In this document: in pieces, positions 14,071-23,042 of the stretch
How positions within the stretch are numbered: the first letter of the stretch is position 1
Layout: every line of letters begins with the position of its first letter
The notes under the pieces: generated by a model
Told to the model about the DNA's origin: nothing
Seen by the model: only the letters and a program-made list of their open reading frames with translations
Databases searched by the model: none
Assembly: GCA_012271185.1 (NCBI GenBank)
Contig: JAAXGV010000178.1
Location: forward strand, 27,601-61,829
Direction of reading: 5' to 3'
Length of the DNA stretch: 34,229 bases
From: Rhodothermales bacterium
GTDB taxonomy: Bacteria > Bacteroidota > Rhodothermia > Rhodothermales > Bin80
Program-made: the position numbers and the translations under genes

Positions 14071-17028
14071 ATGCTCATGGTACGACTGTGCGCGCTTCTG
14101 ATTCTGACAATGGGCAGCCTCACCGGGCCCGCAAGCGCACAATACTGGTTCCACTTTGGGCGCAACAAGATCCAGTATGAGAACTTCGACTGGCATGTTC
14201 TAAAGACAGAACACTTTGATGTGTACTTCTACCCGGAGATGCAGGAGCTGGCCGAGCACGGTGCAGCCTTTGCGGAAGAAGCATACAGGGAGCTCCAGAA
14301 CCGGTTCAATTTCTCTCTGAGCCATCGCCCGCCGATCGTATTCTATTCCTCAAACCTGCATTTCAAGCAGACCAACATCACTGACGGGTTTATTCCCGAT
14401 GGTGTTGGCGGCTTTTTCGAGTTCCTGAAGGGCCGCGTGGTAATTCCCGCGAACGGGGACCTGCACCGTTTCCGTCGTGTGGTGCGGCATGAGATGGTGC
14501 ATGTTTTCACCATGAACAAGGTGGTGCGGGAATATCGTGATCACCGTGTTCCACCGGACCGCTTTCTGCCGTTGTGGTTCACGGAGGGGCTGGCGGAATA
14601 CTGGTCCGGAGAGCCGGACTATCAGCACGAGATGGTGATGCGGGATGCGCTCTACTCCAACTTCTTCACGCCGCTGCAGAACTTCTACCGTATCAACGGC
14701 ACGTATGTGATGTATAAGGAGGGTGAGGCGCTATGCCGCTTCATCGCCGAAACCTATGGTGAAGAGAAGCTCCTGGAGCTCCTGGAAAACGCTTGGCGCG
14801 AGAGCGATTTCAGGAAGGTCATGGAGTTCGTGCTGCGCGAGGACTACCAGGTGCTGGGAGACCGGTGGCAAGAGTGGTTGCGCGCTGAATATTATCCCAA
14901 GCTAGAAGACGCCGAGGTGCCTACGCTCCTTTCCGGGGCCGTCTCCGCGCGCGGGTTCAACTCCAAACCGGTCGTCTACCGCCGCCAGGACGGGCGTCGC
15001 CAGATATACTTTGTTGGTAACCACGGCGGATATGGCAATGTGTACTACGTTGATGTGGATTCGCTCTACCAGCCGCTGGGCAGGCCGCAGATCCTGGTGC
15101 GGGGCGAACGTGCGGGCCGCTTCGAAGCGTTTCACCTCTTGGAAAGTCGCCTCACCATATCGGACAGCGGCGTACTGGCCTTTGTAACCAAGAGCGGCGA
15201 AAAGGATGTCATACACACCTACAACCTGGAAGCTGGTGTCCACGGGCCGGCCTACGAGTTTGACGGCCTGATCGCGGTCTACTCGCCGTCATGGAGCCCG
15301 GACGGGCGCAGGCTGGTCTTTACGTCCATTGACGAGAGTGGGCACATAGACCTGTATACTTACGATACGGATACAGCCGCACTGCAGCGCCTCACGCACG
15401 ATCTGTACGATGATCGGGATCCGGCGTGGAGCCCGGACGGGCGCTATATAGTCTTTTCATCAGACCGCACCTCGGTAGGATATCAGCACGCCTACAACCT
15501 CTTCACCTATGACCTGGCCACCGGGTCAGTGGATTACGTGACCTTTGGGACACATCACGACTTCTCGCCGCGCTGGAGCCCGGATGGCTCCCAGATCATT
15601 TTCACCAGCGCCAGACGCGACTCCACTGGCCGTTATGGCGGCCAGGATATCTATGTGATTGATGCGGCCAGGCGCCTGCCGCCCCTGCTGATAGCCAGCG
15701 ACAGCATGACAGCCGGGCCGGAACACTATCACCCGTCCAGCCGCCGGACCCAGCGGCGCCTGACGCGCCTGACGACTGCGGCATTCGATCCGGTGTGGAC
15801 GAGTGACCAGCACCTGGTGTTCACAAGCTTCGAGAACTTCAGCTTCACGGTGCGGGCGCTTGGCAACGTCGACTCGCTCTTGTCCTATCCCAAGGCTGAA
15901 GACGTGGTTGATGTGGCCCGTGCAGGCGGAGAGCCATGGACTTTTGAGACTGTTGAAGCCGAAGCACACACTGAACGGCTGGCTTACAAGCGGCGCTATG
16001 GCCTGGACATTGCCCAGGGGCAGCTGTCCAACAACGCGATATGGGGCACGAGCGGTGGCGCCGTCGTATCCTTCTCGGATCTCCTGGGAGATGATCGGCT
16101 CTTTGTGGCATTGTACAGCACCGGGCAGTACGGTGACAACCTTGTGCGCAGCCTGAGTATGGAGCTGTCGCGCGTTCAGCTGCACCGGCGGGCGAATGTG
16201 GGATACGGCATCTTCCGGTATGGGGGGCGGCGGTACGACTTTACCGATCCTGATGCCTCGCTGGAGTTTCCATGGTACTGGGAAGAGGTCTACGGCGCAT
16301 TTGGGGCGGTAAGCTACCCTGTCTCAATGTTTCGCAGGGTTGAGATCAGCACGGCAGCCTCCTATGACCGAAAACAGATCCCGGAGCACCGCATTGATAG
16401 GGAGGCCTATCTGCTCTCCAGCGCGGTGTCGCTGGTCCATGATAACGCGCTCTATGGAGCCAACGGGCCGGTTGATGGCTGGCGTGCCAAGCTGACGCTG
16501 GCCTACACGACTGATGTGCGATACTCCAACGTCAACTATGTCACGGTAGCGGTGGACGCTCGCCATTATCTGCGGATGTTCCGGAACGTCACCTTTGCAT
16601 CCCGTTTCATGGTGCGTGGCAACCACGGTCGCGAGGCCCGCCTATGGTTCATGGGTGGCAGCTGGGATCTCAGAGGATACCCCTTGTTCGATGTGCGCGG
16701 CAAGAAGATGTGGTTCACCTCGCATGAGCTGCGCTTTCCGATCCTTGAGCGCCCGTTCCTGCATGTCCCGCTGCTGGCTGCGCTGGGCGTGGTCAACGTG
16801 CGGGGTGCGCTGTTCTTTGATGCCGCGCACGCCTGGAACGACGCGTATCACCAGCGCACACCCCAGATCTTTGCTGGCGAAACGCTGGGCAGCACAGGCA
16901 TGGGTTTCCGGCTGAACCTTTTTGGTGGCTTTGTTCTTCGCTATGACCTCGGATACAGGTTTCGGGAAAGCTTCACGCAGCGCGACACGCGGCTGTTCAG
17001 ACAGTTTTTCTTTGGGTACGACTTCTAG
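14071..17028 (+). CDS. Exported gluzincin metalloprotease-like / TolB propeller / outer-membrane barrel fusion
   Basis: The product is a 985-residue envelope protein. Start ATG 14071 gives a clean signal peptide ending GPASA; the track start (14017) adds 18 Cys-rich residues without support. Residues 25-300 form a peptidase MA-like domain with RHEMVHVF (zinc ligands His140 and His144, catalytic Glu141) and FTEGLAEYW (third ligand Glu172), the HExxH...E layout of gluzincins. Residues 330-620 hold PD40/TolB-like propeller repeats (PSWSPDGRRLVFTS, PAWSPDGRYIVFSS, PRWSPDGSQIIFTS). The last 300 residues are rich in alternating aromatic strands (RHYLRMFRNVTFASRFMVRG, GMGFRLNLFGGFVLRYDLG) and end in Phe, as expected for a BAM-assembled barrel. 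It probably sits in the outer membrane with protease and propeller in the periplasm. The substrate is unknown. Confidence 0.85.
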   Translation: MLMVRLCALLILTMGSLTGPASAQYWFHFGRNKIQYENFDWHVLKTEHFDVYFYPEMQELAEHGAAFAEEAYRELQNRFNFSLSHRPPIVFYSSNLHFKQTNITDGFIPDGVGGFFEFLKGRVVIPANGDLHRFRRVVRHEMVHVFTMNKVVREYRDHRVPPDRFLPLWFTEGLAEYWSGEPDYQHEMVMRDALYSNFFTPLQNFYRINGTYVMYKEGEALCRFIAETYGEEKLLELLENAWRESDFRKVMEFVLREDYQVLGDRWQEWLRAEYYPKLEDAEVPTLLSGAVSARGFNSKPVVYRRQDGRRQIYFVGNHGGYGNVYYVDVDSLYQPLGRPQILVRGERAGRFEAFHLLESRLTISDSGVLAFVTKSGEKDVIHTYNLEAGVHGPAYEFDGLIAVYSPSWSPDGRRLVFTSIDESGHIDLYTYDTDTAALQRLTHDLYDDRDPAWSPDGRYIVFSSDRTSVGYQHAYNLFTYDLATGSVDYVTFGTHHDFSPRWSPDGSQIIFTSARRDSTGRYGGQDIYVIDAARRLPPLLIASDSMTAGPEHYHPSSRRTQRRLTRLTTAAFDPVWTSDQHLVFTSFENFSFTVRALGNVDSLLSYPKAEDVVDVARAGGEPWTFETVEAEAHTERLAYKRRYGLDIAQGQLSNNAIWGTSGGAVVSFSDLLGDDRLFVALYSTGQYGDNLVRSLSMELSRVQLHRRANVGYGIFRYGGRRYDFTDPDASLEFPWYWEEVYGAFGAVSYPVSMFRRVEISTAASYDRKQIPEHRIDREAYLLSSAVSLVHDNALYGANGPVDGWRAKLTLAYTTDVRYSNVNYVTVAVDARHYLRMFRNVTFASRFMVRGNHGREARLWFMGGSWDLRGYPLFDVRGKKMWFTSHELRFPILERPFLHVPLLAALGVVNVRGALFFDAAHAWNDAYHQRTPQIFAGETLGSTGMGFRLNLFGGFVLRYDLGYRFRESFTQRDTRLFRQFFFGYDF

Positions 17029-18134
17029 TGCGGTGCGAAGCATACATGGTCGCCTCCCTGCTTCTTGTGGTTGCAGGGTGTGCGGTGCTGAGGATCAGCG
17101 ATGCGGAGCTTCTGGCGCATCAGCGTGGGCCGGCTACCCTGGCACCGCCACTGCGGATTGTGTGGACCTATAATGCCGGCGCCGGCTTTGGTCAGGCCGG
17201 TGCTGTCGTACTGGGGAACCACGTCCTGGTGGCCACGCGCAGCGGCGATCTTCATGCTGTCAGTGTCGAGTCTGGCGGCCGCCTGGGAGTAAAGAGCTTT
17301 GGTGATGCGCTGGAAGCAGCGCCACTGATCCAGGGAAGCATGCTCTACGTGCCGGTCGATATGGGCCGTCGCGCTCTCTACGGGTACAGCCTCGAGCACA
17401 GCACCGTCGAGTGGCGCAGGAAGGGTCCTCCGGTATCGGTAGGGCTGCTGGATACGGAGCGCGGCTTTGTGTCGGTGGACACGCATGCCGCCGTGCGGCA
17501 CCATGCAGGTGAGCAGGTTCTGTGGGAGCAGCATCTGGGTGAGGACCGGTTTGTTCATGCGCGTCCGGTCCAGGCAGCCGGCTACGTTATCGTGGCGGAT
17601 AATCAGGGCACGGTACATGCACTGGAGATCGACACAGGTGCTGCCCGGTGGGCCACAGCCTTGGGCGTGCCGGTGTACACGTCCATGGCAGCGCATGCAG
17701 ATCGTGTCTATGTGGCTACCACGCGGGGAAAGCTGTTTGCGTTAGCCGCATCTACCGGTGCCGTATTGTGGCGCTATGCGCATCCTGATGCCGCGGTACG
17801 CCTCGCAACACCGGCCGCAGACGCAGCGATGGTGGTTTTCGGCGGCACGGATGGCACGGTGACAGCACTGGATTCTGAGACGGGCATGCAGCTGTGGCAG
17901 TGGGAAGGACCAGATGCTGTCGTGGCTGCGCCGTACATGAATGCGCACGCCATATATGTCGGCAGCATGGGCGCCGTGATGTATGCATTGGATCGAAGCA
18001 ACGGTGCCGTGTTGTGGCAGGAGGAACTTCGGGGCCGCGTCAAGTCGGATATCGTGGGCTATGATGACTTTCTGGTGGTACTGTCCGAGCCACGCCACGT
18101 GTACCTGCTGAAGGCCGATGAAGAAGCTCAGTAG
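17028..18134 (+). CDS. PQQ-like beta-propeller lipoprotein
   Basis: The 368-residue product has a lipoprotein signal with lipobox VVAGC and six or seven repeats of the PQQ/BamB-like propeller. Typical blades are HALEIDTGAARWATALG, FALAASTGAVLWRYA, TALDSETGMQLWQWEG and YALDRSNGAVLWQEEL, each with the A-x-D-x-x-T/S-G-x-x-x-W pattern. This makes a lipid-anchored scaffold, comparable to BamB, which assists outer-membrane protein insertion; there is no evidence for bound PQQ. The GTG at 17028 overlaps the preceding TAG as TAGTG and supplies a positively charged n-region (MRCEAYMVASLLL). The ATG at 17046 is an alternative start. Being translationally coupled to a barrel-containing protein supports an envelope-biogenesis role. 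It overlaps the PEGA-like gene by 17 bp. Confidence 0.82.
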   Translation: MRCEAYMVASLLLVVAGCAVLRISDAELLAHQRGPATLAPPLRIVWTYNAGAGFGQAGAVVLGNHVLVATRSGDLHAVSVESGGRLGVKSFGDALEAAPLIQGSMLYVPVDMGRRALYGYSLEHSTVEWRRKGPPVSVGLLDTERGFVSVDTHAAVRHHAGEQVLWEQHLGEDRFVHARPVQAAGYVIVADNQGTVHALEIDTGAARWATALGVPVYTSMAAHADRVYVATTRGKLFALAASTGAVLWRYAHPDAAVRLATPAADAAMVVFGGTDGTVTALDSETGMQLWQWEGPDAVVAAPYMNAHAIYVGSMGAVMYALDRSNGAVLWQEELRGRVKSDIVGYDDFLVVLSEPRHVYLLKADEEAQ

Positions 18135-18888
18135 CGTGGGGATCCTGCTGCTGTGGGCAGGCCTGGCAGGCGCCCAGGACCGTGCCGTACTGGAGGTTGA
18201 CACCAACTACCCGGAGGCCATCGTCTATGTGGATACTGTTCGCATGGGACCGGCGCGCTGGCGGACCTTTGTGACAGGCGTGGGTCTGCATACCATACGT
18301 CTGCTGGCGCCTGGCGAAGCCGCCTGGTCTGTTGCGCCGGTGGAGCGCGCGGTTGTGCTGGTGCCCGGCGACACAGCAAAGGTGCGGCTGGTGTTTCCGC
18401 TGTATCACCGGGTTGAATCTGTCCCGTCAGGGGCTGTTGTGCACCTGCGCGAAGGGCCGGTACGCAGGATGCTCGGCAGAACACCGGTCACCTACAAGTC
18501 AAAAGCGTCGGACCTGTACGACTTTGTTGTCGAACTTTCCGGCTACAGCCCGGCAGAGGTCACGCCCGGCAGGGATGTCTGGAATCGTTACGTGCTCCGT
18601 ATGCAGCCCTTGGAAGCCGGCAGCGGGCCCGAAGCCCGGCTACTGGCACCAGTTCACAAACGCCGGCGCTGGATTGAAGTATCGGCGGCAGCACTGGTAG
18701 TGGCCGGGGGCGTGCTTACGGTGCATCACAAGTTCAAGGCCGATCGCTTGAATGATCACTACCAGGCCACGGGTGATCCGGCGCTGCGTCCGCGCATCGC
18801 ACGGCTGGATGATCGCGCCGCCATCGCCCTGGTCGGTATGCAGGTGGGTCTGGTTACGCTTGGCGTGCGGTTTTACCTCAAGAAGTAA
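18118..18888 (+). CDS. Secreted PEGA-like domain protein with C-terminal membrane segments
   Basis: The 256-residue product has a Sec signal peptide (MKKLSSVGILLLWAGLAGA). Two beta-rich segments follow: AVLEVDTNYPEAIVYVDTVRMG and VESVPSGAVVHLREG...LGRTPVTYKS. The latter fits the PEGA pattern, in which a short strand precedes a Gly-Ala/PEGA-type turn and G-x-T-P, as in surface-layer and carbohydrate-associated bacterial proteins. Near the C-terminus are two hydrophobic stretches (WIEVSAAALVVAGGVLTVHH and AAIALVGMQVGLVTLGVRFYL) that probably anchor it. The start ATG at 18118 overlaps the end of the propeller gene, indicating one operon. Exact function is unknown; it is likely an envelope accessory protein acting with the two preceding gene products. 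Confidence 0.7.
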   Translation: MKKLSSVGILLLWAGLAGAQDRAVLEVDTNYPEAIVYVDTVRMGPARWRTFVTGVGLHTIRLLAPGEAAWSVAPVERAVVLVPGDTAKVRLVFPLYHRVESVPSGAVVHLREGPVRRMLGRTPVTYKSKASDLYDFVVELSGYSPAEVTPGRDVWNRYVLRMQPLEAGSGPEARLLAPVHKRRRWIEVSAAALVVAGGVLTVHHKFKADRLNDHYQATGDPALRPRIARLDDRAAIALVGMQVGLVTLGVRFYLKK

Positions 18889-18935
18889 CAGGAACAATAC
18901 TTTTGCGTACACCAGAACATGCAACCCGAAAAGCT

Positions 18936-19397
18936 ATGCTGGATATACTGATTCTGGTGCCTGTTGCTGTGGGCTTGCTGACCGGGTGGCGATCTGGCCT
19001 GGTGCGCCAGCTGGTTGGTCTGGCGGGGCTCGCCGCTGCCGTGATTTTGGGGATCAGGTATGCGAGCTCTGTTGGACACCCCATCGTGGACTTTTTGGGC
19101 CTTGGGGCGACCTATGCAAATATTGCGGGTTTTATCGCAGTATTCTGTGGAATTTATCTTGTCGTCGTGATTGTTATGCGCATCACCATGGCCATGGTCG
19201 AGGGGTTTCAGCTCAGGGGACTCAACCACTTTCTGGGAGCTGTTCTGGGAGGTCTCAAGTGGACGCTGATCGTTGGTGCGATACTGATGGGGCTGGAATT
19301 CTGGCATCTGCCGCCACGTGAGCTGCGGGACAACTCGGTATTGTACCCGTACGTGATGCAGGTCATGGACAGCGCGTGGGAGTATTTTGGTGACTAG
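18936..19397 (+). CDS. cvpA: CvpA-family inner-membrane protein
   Basis: The product is a 153-residue multi-pass protein. The ATG at 18936 (MLDILILVPVAVGLLTGWRSGLVRQL) gives the standard CvpA N-terminus: a first helix starting MLD, then G-x-R-x-G-L-V. The track begins at a TTG 33 bp earlier, which is less likely. Four hydrophobic segments are visible, including LVGLAGLAAAVILGIRYA, IAGFIAVFCGIYLVVVIVM and AVLGGLKWTLIVGAILMGL, with the family pattern R-x-L-N-x-x-LGA-x-x-G-x-x-K (RGLNHFLGAVLGGLKW). CvpA is needed for colicin V production and for bile/envelope stress resistance in Enterobacteriaceae; its mechanism is not settled. It follows the PEGA-like gene by 47 bp and precedes sbcC by 35 bp. 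Confidence 0.85.
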   Translation: MLDILILVPVAVGLLTGWRSGLVRQLVGLAGLAAAVILGIRYASSVGHPIVDFLGLGATYANIAGFIAVFCGIYLVVVIVMRITMAMVEGFQLRGLNHFLGAVLGGLKWTLIVGAILMGLEFWHLPPRELRDNSVLYPYVMQVMDSAWEYFGD

Positions 19398-19432
19398 TTT
19401 CCCGAAGATGTTCATCTGAAGGTTGGCGGCGA

Positions 19433-22400
19433 ATGATTCCGGTATCGCTGCGTCTTACGAATTTCATGAGCTATGGCGCGGATGCGCCTGTGCTGAACTT
19501 TGAGCAGTTTCATACGGCCTGTCTGTCTGGAGACAACGGTCAGGGCAAGTCTGCGTTGCTGGATGGCATCACATGGGCGCTGTGGGGCAAAGCACGCAAG
19601 CCGGCTGGCCGGGCGAAGCCCGCGCAGGACCTGCTTCGTGTAGGACAGCAGGAGATGCGGGTTGAGTTCGTGTTTGATGTTGAGGCTTCGCGCTATCGGG
19701 TCATACGCTCCTATAATGGTGAGCAGGGGCAGTCGCATCTCGAGCTGCACGGTCGCAGCGAGGCCGGCCAGCGGTATCGGCCGCTGACAGGCACCAACAT
19801 CACGGAAACGCAGCGGATCATCGTCAGCACGGTGGGGCTCGAGTACGACACTTTCATCAACTCCGCGCTTCTCCTGCAGGGACGCAGTAACGAGTTTGCA
19901 AATCGCAAGCCCGCCAATCGCAAGGAGATTCTTGCGCGCATCCTGAACCTTGGGCGCTATGACACGCTGCGGCAGATGGCACAGGATAAAGTCAGCAGGG
20001 CCAGGAGGGCAGCGGAGCAGGCGGACGCTGACATTGCCAGGCTCACCAAGGCGGTGGAGAAGGAGCCGGGGCTGAAGGAAAAGCTGGCGGAACTGCAGGG
20101 CGATATCACAGCAAAGGAGGGAGTGCTAGCGGCTGTCCAGGTGCAGGAGGCCACACTCATACAGCAGCTGGGGCAGCTCCGCGTCCTTCGTGGCCAGGTG
20201 AAGCAGCTGAAAGCCGACCTCGCTGCCATCGATGAGCGCGCCAGAGGATACGGTGATGAGGCGGCGTCAATCGGAGCCAGCATTGCTGAGGCAGAGGACC
20301 TCATAAAGTGTGCTGACGCGATTAAGCGCAAACACCTTCGCTGGAAGATGTTGCAGAAGGAGCGCCAGGATCTGGAAGACAGCGGGCAGCTGCATCGCGT
20401 CCTGGAGCGCAGGCGCGAGGTGAAGCAGAGAGAGCTCGCTGATGTTCGGCACAATGTGGAGCTGCGGCTTACCAGGCTTCGCAACCAGATCGAGGCCAAC
20501 CAGCTTGCGCTGAGCGAGGCCCTGCGTGCGGAGTCAGAGGCTCCCGCCCTTCGGAGGCATCTTGAGGCGGCCCGGGCGGCCAGCCGTAAAGAGCTCAGGC
20601 TGCGCACGGTCAGAGACCGCCTGGAGCAACTCCGGGAGAAGGAGCGCGAGACCCGGAGCAGCATCACCAGGGAGCGTGCCGCGCTCGTCAGTCGCTCCGA
20701 GTCCCTGCAGGAGCGCGTGGTCCAGCTGACACGGACGCTAGGGGAAGGTGCTGCACTGGAGGCCCGGCAGGCCACGCTGCATAAAAAGGCGGCCCAATTC
20801 GACGCCTGCGTGCAAGCACGCGATGCCACGAGCGAGGAAGGGACCGGTCTTGGTGAAAAGATCAAAGTCATAGAGGGCCGGAGGGAAGGCCGTGAAGAGC
20901 AGCGCAGCAAGGCACGAAAGAAGCTAAACTATCTGAGCACTGATACTGCCGGGCAGTGCCCAACCTGCGGGACACAGCTGACGGCCGCACATCGCAAACA
21001 GGTGGACGCGGAGCTGCGAGAAGAGGTGGCCAGCCTGTCTGAGCTGCTGCAGAAGGATCAGGAGCAGATCAGAACGCTCATGCTGCGTCAGGAACGGCTA
21101 CGAAAAACATGGATTGACCAAAACCGGGAAGTGTGGGCGATTGACCAGGCAAAAAAGGAGCTTGCTGCGGTGAACGAGCGGATCGCACAGCAGAACCGCG
21201 ACAGGAGCACGCTAGCCGACACGCAGGCAGAGCTGAGCACACTGCTGCAGCAGGTGAAGGAGAAGGCGTTTGCCTCCGAAGATCGTGCAGTGTTACGGAC
21301 AGTAGAGCGGGAGCTCTCCAAAATCAGCTTTGACGAGCAAGATTTCGAGCGCGTCCGGCACGAGGCAGCACAGGTCCAGCGGTACTCGGAGCGGTTGGAA
21401 TATGTCAACGAGCAGATAGTGCGCAAAGTATCAGTTGTTAGCAGCATCCAGCATCTCGAAAAGCAGGAGCGCCTGCAGCGACGGCAGCTGGATGATGGAA
21501 CGCTGTTTGGCCAGCTTATGGCACAGATCAAGTTCTGTGATGTTCAGCTGCGGGAGGCAGGGTTTGATCCTGCCAGGATGAAGGAGGTTCGCCAGGAGCT
21601 CGCAAAGCTGAGCGATGCTGGAGAGGAGTGGATGCGGCTGAAGTCGGCGTTTGAGAGCCTCAGCAGAATGCAGAGCAGCTTGGCAAAAGTGCGCCAACGC
21701 GCAGATAATACAGCGCGTGAGCGTACTGAGAAAACTGTTCATATCAAACGAGTTCTCGACGAGGTTACGGGAATAAAGGATGTAGAATCCGAGCTGGAGC
21801 GGAGCCGCAAGGAAGGAAAAGCGCTGAAAACCGCGCTGGGAGCTCTGAAGGTGGAGCTTGGTGAGATTCGGGCAAACCTGGCCAAGGCTGTCGAAGATCG
21901 TCGCCAGCTTCGCCGCCGCACCAAGGCGCTGAAAGTATTCCGTACGGAGGCCCAGCAGTACGAGCATCTTGTACGGGCGTTTGGCAGGCATGGCATCCCT
22001 TCTCTCATCATTGAAGAGACGCTGCCGGATGTTGAGCACCGTGCCAATGCGCTGCTGGAGCGCCTGACCGATGGTAAGATGCGGGTTCGCATCGATACGC
22101 TGCGCGACAGCAAGAAGGGGGGCACGATTGAGACCCTTGACATCAGAATCAATGATGAGCTGGGGGAGTTTCGGGCATACGAAACCTATTCCGGGGGTGA
22201 GGCCTACCGGGTAAACTTCGCATTGCGCATTGCGCTATCGCAGCTGCTGGCTGAGCGCAGTGGTGTGCGAGTGCGGTTCCTGGTCATTGATGAGGGTTTC
22301 GGTACGCAGGACCAGGCGGGCATGCAGAATCTCATACAGGCTATTGGCAAGGTCCAGGAGGATTTTGACAAGATCCTGGTTATCACGCACCTCAGAGACG

Positions 22401-22480
22401 TGAAGGAAGCCTTTCCAGTTCGGATCGAAGTTAGGAAACGTCCTGGTGTGGGTAGTCATTTCCGCCTTATTGGTGTGTAA
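19433..22480 (+). CDS. sbcC: SbcC/Rad50-type SMC-like exonuclease ATPase
   Basis: The 1015-residue protein has split ABC ATPase halves flanking a long coiled coil. The N-terminal Walker A SGDNGQGKSALLDGI (32-46) and early LTNFMSYG match SbcC/Rad50. The coiled coil (about 180-870) is Glu/Arg/Lys/Gln-rich, broken near residue 509 by the zinc hook CPTCGTQL, which dimerises two molecules through zinc. The C-terminal half has the ABC signature YSGGEAYRVNFALRIALSQLL (about 918) and Walker B FLVIDEGFGTQD (about 950). With SbcD/Mre11 it would process DNA ends and hairpins. No sbcD is visible within the window, where the usual order is sbcD-sbcC. Length is typical for SbcC. The translated ATG is at 19433, 35 bp after cvpA. 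Confidence 0.92.
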   Translation: MIPVSLRLTNFMSYGADAPVLNFEQFHTACLSGDNGQGKSALLDGITWALWGKARKPAGRAKPAQDLLRVGQQEMRVEFVFDVEASRYRVIRSYNGEQGQSHLELHGRSEAGQRYRPLTGTNITETQRIIVSTVGLEYDTFINSALLLQGRSNEFANRKPANRKEILARILNLGRYDTLRQMAQDKVSRARRAAEQADADIARLTKAVEKEPGLKEKLAELQGDITAKEGVLAAVQVQEATLIQQLGQLRVLRGQVKQLKADLAAIDERARGYGDEAASIGASIAEAEDLIKCADAIKRKHLRWKMLQKERQDLEDSGQLHRVLERRREVKQRELADVRHNVELRLTRLRNQIEANQLALSEALRAESEAPALRRHLEAARAASRKELRLRTVRDRLEQLREKERETRSSITRERAALVSRSESLQERVVQLTRTLGEGAALEARQATLHKKAAQFDACVQARDATSEEGTGLGEKIKVIEGRREGREEQRSKARKKLNYLSTDTAGQCPTCGTQLTAAHRKQVDAELREEVASLSELLQKDQEQIRTLMLRQERLRKTWIDQNREVWAIDQAKKELAAVNERIAQQNRDRSTLADTQAELSTLLQQVKEKAFASEDRAVLRTVERELSKISFDEQDFERVRHEAAQVQRYSERLEYVNEQIVRKVSVVSSIQHLEKQERLQRRQLDDGTLFGQLMAQIKFCDVQLREAGFDPARMKEVRQELAKLSDAGEEWMRLKSAFESLSRMQSSLAKVRQRADNTARERTEKTVHIKRVLDEVTGIKDVESELERSRKEGKALKTALGALKVELGEIRANLAKAVEDRRQLRRRTKALKVFRTEAQQYEHLVRAFGRHGIPSLIIEETLPDVEHRANALLERLTDGKMRVRIDTLRDSKKGGTIETLDIRINDELGEFRAYETYSGGEAYRVNFALRIALSQLLAERSGVRVRFLVIDEGFGTQDQAGMQNLIQAIGKVQEDFDKILVITHLRDVKEAFPVRIEVRKRPGVGSHFRLIGV

Positions 22481-22531
22481 CACTGTTGGCGGCGTATCTT
22501 ATGCGCCACCACAGTCCAGACCGCTTGGCGT

Positions 22532-22894
22532 ATGCAGGTCGTGAAGAGTGCTGCCGGGATCCAGAAGCTCTACTATTCCATCGGGGAGATAGCCGAGATG
22601 GTAGGCGAGGAGACGCATGTGCTGCGTTTTTGGGAGACGGAGTTTGCGCAGCTCAGGCCGCGGCGTGACAGGGCTGGCAGGCGCATCTACACACTTGAGG
22701 ATCTTGCCGTGGTTCAGCGTATCTGGCATCTGGTTAAGGTGGACAAGTACACGCTGGAGGGTGCCAAGCAGGTCTTGGCGCGAGCAGGTGAGGGGCATGA
22801 TCGTGCCGCGCTGCACAAGGAGCTGCGGCGGTTGCGGGCTTTCCTGCAGAACATTGAGCGCCAGCTGGGTGTTAACAGCAGGTCCGGGACGTAG
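22532..22894 (+). CDS. MerR-family transcriptional regulator
   Basis: The 120-residue protein has the MerR winged helix-turn-helix at its N-terminus: KLYYSIGEIAEMVGEETHVLRFWETEF (recognition helix region) and the wing RDRAGRRIYTLEDLAVVQRI. A short helix (ALHKELRRLRAFLQNIERQL) follows for dimerisation. No effector-binding domain and no conserved cysteine are present, so it belongs to the short MerR group common in Bacteroidota and is not a metal or redox sensor by sequence. MerR regulators typically untwist promoters with long spacers. Its stop codon TAG lies inside the downstream tRNA-Pro gene, at tRNA positions 8-10. It is 51 bp downstream of sbcC. Target genes cannot be inferred. Confidence 0.9.
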   Translation: MQVVKSAAGIQKLYYSIGEIAEMVGEETHVLRFWETEFAQLRPRRDRAGRRIYTLEDLAVVQRIWHLVKVDKYTLEGAKQVLARAGEGHDRAALHKELRRLRAFLQNIERQLGVNSRSGT

Positions 22895-22961
22895 CGCAGC
22901 CAGGTAGCGCACTTCAATGGGGTTGAAGGGGTCGCGAGTTCGAATCTCGCCGTCCCGACCA
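22885..22961 (+). tRNA. tRNA-Pro (anticodon GGG)
   Basis: The 77-nt cloverleaf folds completely. The acceptor stem CGGGACG pairs with CGTCCCG over seven bp and is followed by ACCA, so the CCA end is encoded. The D stem GCGC/GCGC encloses AGCCAGGTA. The anticodon stem CTTCA/TGAAG carries the loop ATGGGGT with anticodon GGG. The T arm is GCGAG TTCGAAT CTCGC. The first base pair C1-G72 is the hallmark of bacterial tRNA-Pro. The gene reads CCC/CCU codons. Its 5' ten bases overlap the end of the MerR gene (CDS 22532-22894). The 3' end is 81 bp before the RodZ-like gene. No separate promoter was identified, so co-transcription with merR is plausible. Confidence 0.96.
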
Positions 22962-23042
22962 CAGTTTCCTTGCCTTTGTGGCGGCGTATTTTACTGATAG
23001 CATATATTCTACAGGCTTTCTGATCATGACCCAGGCAATCGT

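Noticed and set aside
19957-20910. 317-aa Ser/Arg/Ala-rich minus-strand ORF
   Set aside because: Mirror of the SbcC coiled coil, whose Glu/Lys/Arg codons read as Ser/Ala/Leu on the other strand.
22958-22995. Possible terminator after tRNA-Pro (CCACA...TGTGG)
   Set aside because: Only a five-bp stem with a long loop and a weak T stretch; insufficient.
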